Source: Diprion similis (Eukaryota; Arthropoda; Insecta; Hymenoptera; Diprionidae). Taken from it: a stretch of DNA of 64,000 bases. The translations under genes and the position numbers were made by a program. The stretch is from the NCBI RefSeq assembly GCF_021155765.1, contig NC_060105.1:11937001-12001000 (forward strand), read 5' to 3'. Under the pieces are notes generated by a model. It was not told where the DNA came from, made no database searches, and saw nothing but the letters and a program-made list of their open reading frames with translations. Shown here in pieces: positions 1 to 12,075 of the stretch (the first letter of the stretch is position 1; the number at the start of each line of letters is the position of its first letter).

Positions 1-1634
1 TTCCTATCCACGAAAATTTTATGTGCCAATAACTAACGACGCAAGTTGATCGTAGACACATAAAAAATTCCCATAGAAAGAAAGCTTACTTCACTTTTGA
101 TTCCAAAAAAATAGTCAGCCACTGGAAACTCATTAAAGAACATTATTTTACCCATGCATAGCAGGTATTTATTTCACCAATCGTACACCTCGAGAAAAAA
201 TCTGTCTTCCCCTAATTCTACCCTAAAGCAGTCAATTATCCGCAAAACCCCCCTATTTTTTCCAGTCACTTACTTTTTTTCATAAACTAAAATGGACCGA
301 AAAAATCAATTTCATGGTTTAGATCAATGTTCATGTTTGCAACTAAATGTAGCAACAATACGATTTGGGATGAGCGCACATATTCCGTACAGATAACGAC
401 ACTTGATTAAACAGTAAAAGTCATGGTTTTGTAAAATACAAGAGAGTTTTGAGATTCGGTGTATTCTTTTTTTTTCTTTCTTTTCTTGTACGTATAATGT
501 CATGTTGGAAGTTTTAGTTAATGAAAACAAAAAAGAATTAAAACACATGGAAAATATCACCCCCCCCCCCCCGCACTTACTGATATCTATATATGTATAT
601 TTATCGCAAAAATGTTGTATCTACAGGGTTTTTTTTTCCCCACAATATGAAGATATTTTTAGGGTGGAGTCGAAAAAATATTGGAATCCTAATACTCCCC
701 TATTTTCACAAAGCTTTGTCCAAAAGGTGTTTTCACCGAAGCGATTGAAGAGCCATTATAATTCGAAATTATTTCGTAATCTCCGAAATCACAGAGAAAT
801 CGTTAATATCAAAATAAAATTTTGCATTATTAATTATCAAGGTAATAATTGTTAGTCGTGGGAGATAATTTATGATTACAAGAATCTTTTTGAAATCTTA
901 AGAAAGAAATAGTATGAAATCGTAGAAATCATAATAAAATCATACGAAAGCTTAGAAATCATTAGAAATCATATAATAAAAGTAAAATTTATTTGTCAAG
1001 TAATTTCTCGTGAAAACCATACAAAATGTAAGTTAATCACAAAATGCGTAATCATGATGCAAATTTTTGCTCCAGTAAAATACCCCTTAACATTGCCCTA
1101 TTTCCCCTGAAATCATATTTCGCTTTCTAAAGAATTCGAAAACAAAAGATGTTTGCTCAGTCAAATTCGAAATTGGTAAGTTACAAACTTCAGGACAATG
1201 ATCATGAAGATATGTATATTCTACGAGCAGCAAGTAAATCTATGATTTTAAGGTTATGCCGGGCATCCGAAAGGTTATGTGATCGGTTGACGAATATCCA
1301 CGATGCGAAGGTCTAACCTCTTCTCAATGCGAAATTGTTCAAAGAAAAGCATTCTAATAGCAACCAAAATGTCCGACACAAACTTCACTCTTTTCCTTAA
1401 CCTCTTCGAGGTTTCTTCGGAAAGTATTTTCCTCATTTCTTTTGCATTTCCATAACTATCAACCGTGTGAATTATATACAACAAAGCGTTACGTGAAGTC
1501 GTTGCGTGATAGAATCTCTCGAGTTGTTATTGCAAAGGCTGATGCATATTTCTTGTCCTAAGGACGACTGAAAATACTCTCCTGTGCTCTTGATTGATAA
1601 CACGTGAGTGTTGGAATTATAGACCTGACGATAA
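1..1634. other. Non-coding upstream region of the RIB43A gene
   Basis: AT-rich sequence with short open frames only, none resembling a protein family I know. It holds a C-homopolymer near 559-572 and long A and T runs. The RIB43A promoter should lie in the last few hundred bases, but I see no convincing core promoter motif. Confidence 0.5.
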
Positions 1635-4600
1635 ATGTATGGACGCATGTTGATGTGTACGTGGGTACAAGAGTACAGGAAGTCGACTGTTGGACTGCTT
1701 AACGTTCGGCGCCAGGAAATACGCAAGCGTAACATCAACCGATTTAACAAGTATATATCGGTACGAATTGATATAAATACTCGCCTCTTGCTTTAAAAAG
1801 AAGGAAGTAATTTGGCATTTTATGGAATAAATTTGATTTCAGCATAATTGTAAACAATTTCCTGAGTAAATTGTTTAATCCTTATTGAACTGTTCAATCG
1901 ACGAAAGTTTTTAGTATACAATCAGTCAATTGTCTGAAATAATGAAAATTCGCAAAGCAATAGACTAGTGCTGTGCGATTAATCGATTAGTCGACAGCTT
2001 CGATCAACAGATTACTCGACGGATCGTTTTTCTGATTAATCGATTAATTGACGGTTTCGATTAATCGTTTTTTCGATTAGTCGAAGCTGACTTACAATAA
2101 TTTATCACGAGACTTGCATAAATTATCATGAAGCAACTTCGATTAATCGATTATTCGATGAAACGAATGATTGAAATCGTCGATTAATCGGAAAATAAAA
2201 CGGTTAATCGAAAACCTCAATTAATCGAATAATCGAGAAGCTACCGATTAATCGATTAACTGCATTACACTGATATAGACACGAATGACTTTCTCAAAAT
2301 TGGATCGCCAAAATTGTGTTTTCATTGTACAGCTGTGCATGCCATTCACCATTTCAACGTAGATTTATTCTTATTAATAAACTAATGAAATGTGATGTTT
2401 ATACAACATTCGGCAAACGAAAAAAATCTCCTAATATCCTTGACGCATGTTCGGAGAATACATGACATCTCGTAGTGATAATAAATTAGAAATAAGATTC
2501 TTGCGAACTATCAGTTTCAAACCGCATATCTTTCTGCCAGAACAGATTAAAAATTTCCTCTCACTGATTCGAAACTATACGAGTAATTCTTAGATCTTAA
2601 AAGTTTTTTCCTGAATTCTGCAGTCGCCATGTCACCATGAAATCGCGAAAAAATTATTCGCCAGACAAGTCGTTGATGAACCGTCGAATTTCGAAAGAAC
2701 TATTTTTAACCTTAAAATTAGCATCAGCATTAAATTGTTCGTTGCATCTTATTGAATATATAACTCGAAGAAAAACCATGTTTTCGATCTTCATATAAAT
2801 TGTCTATCATACATTGAATTAAGATTATATTATATTATATTATAGTATACCAGTTTTATTCTAATAAACTAATCAGGTCCATAATTTTCAGTTGAAAATA
2901 AACAAAAAAATCTATACCCATAACTTATAAATTGCCATCACATTGCAGAAGTTTGGAAATTGATGACATAGACGCAGAGTGTAATTTTACAAAGTTTATT
3001 ATTATTTGCGTTGCAGATAGACAAGGAATTCCTGGACAAACAGGTAGAGGAAAAAAAACGGCTGGCTCAGCTCGAGAAGGAGAAGGAATGCCGGATGGAC
3101 GAGCAGCTAGTGCGTAGCAGCCAATTGGCGATGATGTTGGAAAAACGCGAGGAAGAGGTACGATACCTAATCATGAATAAACTAAGCTGTCCCGCATTGA
3201 AAAAAGGAATTTTGGGTACCCGATTATTTACATATATGTAATAAAAATTTTGATTATAAAAATAGCTAATCTTGCTGTTGTGTATAGTTAATTAGACCAT
3301 TCGGTATACTCAAGTTAACAATTCTCTATCGTAAATGACATGTATATGTATACATTAGGGTATTTCAAAAGAAGACAAATTTTTTTTTTTTCTTATGGTG
3401 TCTAAAAATTGATAGTATACCTAAAACCAAAAATTTTGTCGCCAATATGAGCTCTTAATATCAATAGTAAGGTTTGCCTCTATCCATTTCTTTATTTTCT
3501 ATTTGAATAACACGGGGAAATTTTTTTTTGTTATTTTTGAATTTTTATTACTTTGGAACGGTTCATCGTAACAACAATCTGAAAAAAGAAATTTGTAGAA
3601 AATTTCACGTTCTACAAATAACGTCCGAAGATCAAAGTTCCTCAGATCAACCGTTTCAAAGATATCAGCGATCAAAAATAACACTCATAAAAAATTTCAA
3701 ATATTTTCTAATAAAATTACAAAAAATATTATTTTTTATGTAAAATTAATTTAATTCTGTTAACCTGAGACTGTAAACTAATATAATAATAATATAAATA
3801 TGGTATATGATATTTTTTTGTAGTTTTATTGGAAAATATTTGAAATTTTTTATTAGTGTTATTTTTGATCGCTGATATCTTTGAAACGGTTGATCTGAGG
3901 AACTTTGATCTTCAGACGTTTTTTTTGTAGAACGTTAAATTTCCTACAAATCACTTTTTTCAGATTGTTGTTACGATGAACAACAAAAATTCGAAAATAA
4001 CAAAAAAAATTTTCCCATGTTATTTAAATAGAAAATAAAGAAATGGATAGAGGCAAACCTTACTATTGATATTAAGAGCTCATATTGGCGCCAAACTTTT
4101 TGGTTTTATGTATACTATCAATCAATTTTTGGACACCATAAGAGAAAAAAAAAAAATTCGTCCTTTTTTGAAACACCCTAGTATACATAGTTGGACCAAC
4201 CGATCCGTCAGCAGTTTCTAGTTTAAAAAAATAGTTACTTCAACTGAATAAATAACTATTATAATACAAAAATACCAAGTAGAAAGTTATTTCGATTGTT
4301 TACACAGATTTTTTGTTCCGCAAGCTTTCTTCCGCCCTTTCAAGATCACTCACCGCGCTTTCTGTATAAGCTTGATGGCCTTCCGTCATAAACTTGTCAC
4401 CATGCAGGAATTTCTTCCTTACGCAGCACGCATACATGCATCCCCCATCATCGTATGTGAGCTTAGTGATGCCGCATCGCCGGAAGTTTCTTATCCGAGA
4501 TCACCGCGTGACTCGGTGAACAAACGTGTAACCGCATTCGTGTCTCTTCTGCGGTGGCCAAAGACAATCGAAGAAACGATCTTGCTGAAATATACGTGAC

Positions 4601-7600
4601 TAGAGGATGCTATATAGCGATGATTGCATGACGTTCGGATTAGAGTAGATCGACATGAGTTCACTTTTATAAATAGGCCAATTATAGTATAGGAGTGTGC
4701 AAGTATTATTGTCGTCGAATTGATTTAAGGGATCTACCCAACTGACGAGCAAAAAAAAAATGATTTTTTCAAGAATTTTTTTAATAAGTTTTAACTGTAA
4801 ATATTGATATAGGATTTCTTAGGTTTATAATGAATACACTCTTGAATTACGTGAAAGAAAAAAAGATTTTCATTGATTTTAATCACTTTTTATATGCGAA
4901 AATCGTAGTTGAAAATCAGTCGGAAAAAAATTGATGATTTCTCGGAGATGGTCAACCTGAAACCAAAAAATCGATCGGTTTTGGATTCAGCATATTAATG
5001 GCCTTGGAATGAATCATACGATTTTTGATATTTTCAAAATTAATAAAATGTCGTCCATTTTTCGAAAAAGTTGAAAATACCGCTTTTTTTGCAAAAAAAA
5101 AAAAAAATATAGTTAAAATCAAAATTTCAAAAAACGTATGATTCATTCTTACGCCATTAACATTCGGAATCTAAAACCGTTCAATTTTTTTGTTTCAGGT
5201 TAACCATCTCCGAGAAATCTTCAAGTTTTTTTCGACTGATTTTCAACAATGATTTTCGTGTATAAAAAGTGATTAAATTGAACAGAATTTTTTTTATGTA
5301 ATTCGACAGTGTATTTATTAAGCCTAACAAAGCCTGCATCAATATTTACAGTTAAAACCTGTTAAAATTTTTTTGAAAAAACCCTTTTTGCTTTTCAGTT
5401 GGGTAGACCCTTTAAAAATCGAATCAAACATTCGAGTCTTTGAATTATTCTAATCATTCGAATAGTTCGCATAATTCAAACCAGACGGTTCCTATCTTGA
5501 ATTCCACATTTCTTCCGATTGGAAAATACTTCGTCGAATGTCAAATGTGACCGTCAAAATTTGTTTTCATAGGAAATTGAATGTCATTATCGAAATGAGA
5601 GCAGTGAACGTTGAGTTAACAGATTAATAAATTGGAACAGTTTCGAAACTCCGGAATGAATGGAAATTGTAAAGTAAAAGTAGAAAAAAAAAAAAAATTA
5701 AAGAAAAATCGCGTATTCGAAATTCCGATCTAATTATTTGAATACTGATAGAAATTCAGTCACTTCGTGATCATTTTCTGAATAAATTCCATTTTTTAGA
5801 CTATATTGAAAAAAATCAACGAAACCAAAGCAAGATTTTGGTTGTTTGAAATCAACTTTCGTTAACTTGCTATCCGTAATTTACGATATTTATAATCATA
5901 CAAATTTCGCGTACTTATATGAAGACATTTTTTACCATGAAACTTAATTTTCGGAAGACTGTAATTGAAATCTATTTGTAGAGAAATATTTTTTCTTTTG
6001 ATAAAAAATTGCTGTTGTTACGACGGAAGTTTTCTTAAAGCTTAAGGTGTTTTCTCACTCAAATCAGATAAATGATTATTACCAAAAAATGATGATCATT
6101 AAACTTTCATGAATAACAGTCCCTTAGACTTTTGAATTTCAAACAGGCTTCACAGTCACGAGGCACAAGGTATATTCGGTAGAATAATTACCTGAATTGC
6201 GTGCGTTGTAGCCACTTTCAGCTTAGATTTAGGATATTTTTAGGTGTCTCGATAAGGTTTCCTCGTGACACGTAGACCTGAAAGGAAGTAGCCCGACGGA
6301 TCTACGCAGCCGTGTATGAAGAGGGTATCGAACCTGACACTAGCGTCATTTTTAGCGTCCATATCAGGTATCATAAGATAGTTACGGGATAGAAAATGTG
6401 AATTTCGTAGTTTTTTCTTACGTTTTATTGCAGATAAACTTTCAAAAAAAAAATTAGATAGATATTAAAACTTGCAAACTAAAAATGAGAAAAATCTGTA
6501 ATATTTTTACAAGTACATAAACTGATGATTTTACGATTGGTCTAATGAAGTAGTAGCCCAATACAGACATTGATTTCACGATGACGAAGACGCTTACTGT
6601 AGCTATTGTAATAGAAGTCTGATTAAAAAATATCGCATATCTTAATGGCAAAATGACAGAACCACCAGAAATAAGATTTTAGTTAGTTAAAAGGCCGCAT
6701 AATTTTTTTTATTTTCCTCACCATTTTCTCTGAAAATGATGAAACCGTATAATTCAAAACATGTATGTAAAGGACTTTCTAATCTCCGTTATCCCTTCGG
6801 AGAAGCAGAAACACCCATTTCCACCAAGTCCCCCATGCGTGGTTACGTGTCTAAGTATTATTTATTAGAAATAATAATTTTTTCAGGCTTTTTCTTGCAC
6901 AAAGGAATACTGGATATGGAATGAACATTCTCTTTTTTTTCAGAATGCTACGATCTAGTAGACATAATCAGCCAAATCAACACAAGATTATTACGAAGAG
7001 TTTTGAACACCGTTTGCCTATTCCTAACAGCCAAGAGCTAGCTCATTATCGTTTTCTGCTTTGTTTTTTTTCAGGAAAAACGGAAGATAAATAAAGAAAT
7101 CAACACTTTCCGCACTGTTTACCAACGCCCTGAGGATCGCAGAGACTTTGATCTATACGATCCCGACATTTTGAAGAAGACAATGCCAGCGCGGCTCAGA
7201 GACGAAGATCCTCGTCTCGGTCTTGCTTCAGCTCAAAAGTAATATTTATTAATTTTTATCTTCTTCGGTCGTCAAGTAGCCCAAGATTCTTCATTAGGAC
7301 GGTCCTTATAAAGATCGTTTTTGAATTTCGACAAGCGTGCCCCCGAAATAGGCTCCAGATAATTAAAAAGTAATTCCTTAATTTTTTCCGATTTTTATCT
7401 CCACTCTAACCCATCCCCCAAAGGGAGTGGAATCCCACATCAGATATACCAAACAGATTTATATAAAATTTGGTATAGGAGAGTTTTTTGGGTCACTGAT
7501 TACGAATCTAAACTCAAAATTCGAAAAATCGAATTGACGGATCCAACATGGTGGACCAAAACCCCAAAAGTCACTTGATATTGTCATATTGAATCCACCG

Positions 7601-10600
7601 CTTTGAAATTTGTAATTTCGAGTTCAGGTTCGTAATCAGCGACCTCAAAAACCCCCAGGTACCGAGTTTTGTCAAAATCAAAGGACTTGGATTTCGCTCC
7701 GCCATGTTGGATCTGCCATTTTGAATTTTCAAATTTCGAGTTGAGATTCGTAATCAGCAACCCAAGAGTTTCCCTTATACCAAATTTCATGGAAATCCGT
7801 CCCATAAACTCTATGTGCCTCTGAAAGGGTTGGATGGATGGATCCACCCTCTTTGGAACAGGGACGTTAGAATTGAGATAAAAATGTGAAAAAATCAGGA
7901 AATCATTTTTGCATTATATGGAGGTTATTTGGGAACAAGGTCGGTTAAAATTTGAAAATAACCTTTGTAAGGACCATCCTATATTCCATAACGTAATTTT
8001 TGCATTCCAGAAAATGTTTTCTTAACTAAAAAAAAAATGTATATCGGCTCACGATTTCCATCGCCTTCCGAATTGAAGCTTTTTCTATTCGTCAACAGAT
8101 TTGAAGGGGAGGATGAGAATGCGCAAGCAAGAGCAAAAGTTTTGAAGGAACAGATGCAGTCGTGGCTTGAACAGCAAACTCAGGAGCGACGGAAGGCGGA
8201 AAAGGAGCTCAAAGACGCGGAAGAAGCTTATCAAAACGCTGTGGTAGCCAGAGACAAACGAGCCGTTATACTCGAGGGAATGGAGCGGGAATGTCGCCGA
8301 AAATTGAACGAGACAACAGCAAAATTCAATCAAGCTCTCGTAAGCCGTCGATGAATTCTTTCAATTTCGCGACCACGTAACGATATAAAGCGTAAAAGAA
8401 TAATGACTCAAAAAAGCTTTTTTGTAACACCTGCATGGAAAGCCCACTTTTATGCACCATTTACAAGCACCGAAAGTGGTCTTTTATACACATGTGCGGG
8501 AAAAACTTTTGCGCATTGCTAGCGGTGCGAGAAAAAATTCTTCGCACATTGCTGGCGGTGTAGATGGTCTGTTGGAAGTCCGCTTTTCCAAGATTACCGG
8601 ACGTTTTCATTCTTTGACTGGTTTCAATTTGTTATGTCAGACTTTTCATTACAGGTGTAACAAAAAATAGAGTTCGATACTAGTGCGAAAGTTGGCAATG
8701 CCAACTCGCGTGAATGCGCCGCACTCGCCCGTCGACTCGTCTTCGGGCTCGTGCTGCGCCTTCACGCGCGTGCGGGCATTGCCAACTTCGCGCACTAGTA
8801 TCGAAAAATACTATCAGCTCTTGAAGAGTCAGAGGCTATCAAAAATCGAGTGTTTGAATTTTTTACAGTGAATTCGAGCTCACGTAAATTTTAAGATCAC
8901 TTGAATTAACTTATTAGAAATGTATGACCTACGTTTATTTCCGACTCAACCATGAAACACTTGAAAAGTGGAAGGGAAGTAACATATTATTCCCTCTCCA
9001 CTTTTTTACCTATCTTTTGATATGCCAAAAAATAGATTTTTAAAAATTTCTAGACTAGAATACAATAGAAACAAATCATTGACCATCTAACACAGCTGCA
9101 ATATTTCACTCGGAATAAATGAAGATTTCAACTTCTCGGACAAAAATGATCTGACGTGAGTTAAGTTAGATTATATAATTCACTAGGAATCTCGGCCACG
9201 CGTTTCTGTAACTTAGTTCAAAATAATGATACGCAAAAAACTAACCAAACACATTGTTTACGCCATATATGTTTGGAACACTTGTCACGTGGAATAAATT
9301 GTAGCATCGTAGAAACGTTTGAAATTAAAACACGGCCCGATCTATTGAATACTTACACAATCCGGATAACAAAGGATGTTTGAGCGTATTGCTAGATGCT
9401 TAATACAGATGTCAATAGATCAACTCACACCGCCATCTATCGCAAACTTATGGAACTCAATCGATTAACTCACACCGCCATCTATTAAAAACTTATAAAC
9501 TTATAAACGAATCACGACCCTTTGTCCTATAAAAACTCCTTAAATTTGCAATAATAAATATCGAGAGTCACTTATCGAGTTAAAAACTATCCTGTCTCTC
9601 AAATTGGACCAAGCAATGCACATTTATAAAATTTCATAATAAAAAAAAAAAACTTTTTACTCAAAAGACTGATATTAAGAGAGTCTTCACCTTCCCCAGT
9701 ATATCACAAATTTAACTCCTCGTATCCACATACCCTACAATTAATAAATTCCATTTATTTCCTCGTCATTGACACAGATTTTCCATGGTTAAATATCACT
9801 TACGATCCTCTGTTCTACATTGCAAAATTTCAATGTCAAACTGCATCTAAATAGATATCTGTAATCATTAGTTGAATAATAAATAACTCAATTCAGCTTA
9901 AATGCGAGCGTAATAAACGCGCGTAATAACATAATTGGTCATAAAAGTGAGGTTAGAAAAATCTGCACAAATAGTTTAATTGTCTATCCTGCAGGCAGAG
10001 GAGCAGGAGTACCGCAAAAGATGCGCCGCAGTTCAAGATGAAGAAGATAAGATGGCAGAAATCTACAACCACGTAACCGGAGATTTCCTGACCGAGGCAC
10101 CGGAACAAGCATCGAGTAATCGAGGGCCAGACAAGCCGCTGGCTAGTCGGTACAAGGGCATGTCACCTGCTGAACTCAAGGCATTCAGGGACGTGCAAGC
10201 AATTCAGATGGAAGAGATTACGGTAAGTGACTTTCGCCATATTTGTATGTCCATGCGCAATCGCACTGTATAATGCTTTATTTCACCTGACGAGCAAGGC
10301 TATAATAAATAAGCAAAGTTGGCACAAAGTGATGATATTACGTCTTTTATCATGGCCATTCCTTGCGGCTCTAGTATCCAACTTAGCCCGCGAATACGAT
10401 CGGATTTTACACTGTTCATGGTGTGATGTTTTTGCGATTTTGCGTCGCATTACACCTACGCACAACGGAGAGGAGAACTCGAGCGACTGTAGAGCCGCTG
10501 ATGCAGATCTCCAGTCGCTCGGGTATCAAACCTGACGGACTTGCATTTTCATATCGTCTAGTTAGTGGAGTAAAGAGCCACATCGGTTTCGAGGATGAAA

Positions 10601-12075
10601 AACGTGACGCGTCGTTTTGAATTTGCAAAAAGAGGCATTTTGGTTTTGAGGTAAAAAAAAAAAAAAAAAAACAGTACAACTCTGTTTTAAAGTTGAAAAA
10701 GGGGACACGTGGTTTTTTGATTTTCAAAAACAGGAGACGGCGCGAATGAATTTTCTTATAAAAAATTTTAATTGCATAATAGTTTTAATTGTGAATTAAA
10801 TAAAAAAAAATATGAAGTTTATACAAAAAAGAATATAGCTACGTTTTATATTTAAAAAAAAAATAAAAAACAATGTTTTTTAATCATTTTCTTTGAAACA
10901 ATCAACTTTTAATAAGATAGCGTTGCGATCACTTATTCTTTTAATAAACAAAAAGACTATTTTTGGAATCCTTATAAAACAAACTAAGAATATGTAAATA
11001 AGTTTACTTGAGTACACCATCCCAACTTTTTTAAATAAATAACATCGCAAGTTAACAACAATCTTTCAATCTACCTAAAAAATAATCTTTTCTCAAAATC
11101 CACATCGAAATCGAACAAAATATATTGCTGTGATAAATTTTTCCCAGACAAAACTAGACCTGACGAAATTCTGAGATTGTCCGAAAAGAATGAGTTCACG
11201 ATTTCGATATTAAATTTCACTAAATTTAATATTCCATGATGAAACTTTTAAGCGATCATATTTAAAAAAAAAGTGCAAAAACTAGTTGCAGTCAAAATTA
11301 ACTGCTAAAAATTAAACACACTTTGAATCTGAATCATACATATATCGAATCACTTTGAAGTAAATTATTATTCGGACGAAATAGAGACCGAAATTAAATT
11401 CAAGATTTTTAAACATGTCGCAGAAAATGAGACAGGCGGAGAAATGCAGGGACGAAGAATGGGACAAACAAATGTCGGGGAATGCACACGCTGCAGTAGC
11501 ATTTGAGCGGGAATTGGAACGCAAGAAGAGGTGACGAGCCATGCTCTTATGATATTTATAAATGTGCTGTATAAACATTATCGAGCACTTTCTGTTAATT
11601 TAAAATTCCTTTAGTATTTACAATTTCAATGAATAATATAGTTTAATTCCTCAGTTTATAAATGAATTCTACTATTTTTTTACAGCATAAATGTACATAC
11701 ATAAATAAGGCACAATTGTTTATTATGTATGTGATAATTTGACATAAATTAGTTTGCTACAAATTGAAAAGATTCATTTATAAACAAACCAAGATACGAT
11801 TGATTGAAATTGAGTATGAGGTACAGTTTTTCAATGAAAAAAAGGTGGAATCCATCTTTTTCCTACTATTAAATTATACTTTAGCAACTGTTACTGGACT
11901 GTAGACCTGATATATTGTTATTGGCATTTATAGACAAATCAGCAAGCAAGTGGCGGAAGAAAATCTCCAGCTTGCCGAAGCTCAGAAATCCCATCAAGAG
12001 TATCTGAACCGTGTTGTTTACAAGAACAAACCTACGGCAGCATTTTTTGAACAATTCAACAAAGGAACTCGTTAG
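1635..12075 (+). CDS. RIB43A-like coiled-coil protein (RIBC1/RIBC2 family), seven exons
   Basis: RIB43A proteins are filamentous microtubule inner proteins on the ribbon of ciliary and flagellar doublets; in an insect this points to sperm tails and ciliated sensory neurons. Coding exons by splice sites and phase: 1635-1760, 3017-3157, 7075-7238, 8099-8339, 9995-10222, 11424-11530, 11934-12075 (382 aa, the usual family length). Family signatures in order: IDKEFLDKQVEEKK (exon 2), RPEDRRDFDLYDPD followed by PARLRDEDPR (exon 3), KFEGEDENAQARAK (joined across exons 3 and 4), GDFLTEAP and YKGMSPAELKAFRDVQ (exon 5), and the C-terminal EYLNRVVYKNKPTAAFFEQF. All introns are GT-AG and all phases join. 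The first exon is the weakest part: its ATG directly follows an in-frame TAA at 1632, it ends in a phase-0 donor, and VRRQEIRKRN resembles the family's RR..E.RK motif, but the rest is divergent. Exons 2-7 are very secure. Most introns carry MITE or foldback insertions. Confidence 0.93.
1966..2272. mobile_element. hAT-type MITE built of ATTAATCGATTA-like repeats
   Basis: Lies in the first RIB43A intron. The ends are inverted: TAGTGCTGTGCGATTAATCG on the left, and the right end reads CAGTGTAATGCAGTTAATCG on the minus strand. Flanks are caatagac and atatagac, an 8-bp target duplication with two mismatches, the hAT size. The interior is a dense array of ATTAATCG/CGATTAAT words in both orientations, with no coding capacity. 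Confidence 0.75.
3358..4178. mobile_element. Long foldback MITE, TA-flanked (Tc1/mariner-like)
   Basis: Two arms of about 370 bp are inverted copies of each other around an AT-rich spacer near 3730-3820. Ends read GGGTATTTCAAAAG on the left and GGGTGTTTCAAAAAAGG on the right (minus strand). TA dinucleotides flank it at 3356-3357 and 4179-4180. Words such as GATATCTTTGAAACGGTTGA and GAGCTCATATTGGCG occur in both arms. No transposase frame is visible. Lies in RIB43A intron 2. Confidence 0.8.
4729..5410. mobile_element. Long foldback MITE with GGGTCTACCCAACTGA ends
   Basis: A second foldback in RIB43A intron 2. The left end is GGGATCTACCCAACTGACG; the right end on the minus strand is GGGTCTACCCAACTGAAAAG. 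Internal inverted pairs are easy to see, such as CTCGGAGATGGTCAACCTGA against AACCATCTCCGAG. Both flanks read TTTAA (4724-4728 and 5411-5415), so the target duplication could be TTTAA, TTAA or TA. Non-coding. Confidence 0.75.
7297..7979. mobile_element. TA-flanked MITE with GGACGGTCCTTATAAAG ends
   Basis: Lies in RIB43A intron 3. The left terminus GGACGGTCCTTATAAAG pairs with the right terminus CTTTGTAAGGACCATCC, and TA flanks both sides. The interior holds repeated words of the type ATGTTGGATCTGCCATTTTG and TTCGTAATCAGC in alternating orientation. Related degraded sequence recurs near 20.04-20.31 kb. No coding capacity. Confidence 0.75.
8418..8667. mobile_element. Short MITE with TTTTTTGTAACACCTG inverted ends
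   Basis: Left end TTTTTTGTAACACCTG (8418-8433) is the reverse complement of CAGGTGTAACAAAAAA (8652-8667), a 16-bp perfect inverted repeat. The interior has a duplicated TTGCTAGCGGTG / TTGCTGGCGGTG word. No clear target duplication. Lies in RIB43A intron 4, directly beside the hairpin at 8673-8805. Confidence 0.7.
8673..8805. repeat. Compact CpG-rich hairpin element
   Basis: Arms begin TTCGATACTAGTGCG and end CGCACTAGTATCGAA, continuing inward through AGTTGGCAATGCC paired with GGCATTGCCAACTT. The loop is GC- and CpG-rich, unlike everything around it. Probably a tiny palindromic MITE, abutting the element at 8418-8667. Confidence 0.7.
9422..9485. repeat. 45-bp spaced direct repeat
   Basis: The 19-mer AACTCACACCGCCATCTAT occurs at 9422-9440 and again at 9467-9485, with looser similarity around it. 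It is a small local duplication in RIB43A intron 4. Confidence 0.6.

Noticed and set aside
559..572. C homopolymer as a possible regulatory element
   Set aside because: A single homopolymer with no other context; prone to sequencing error.
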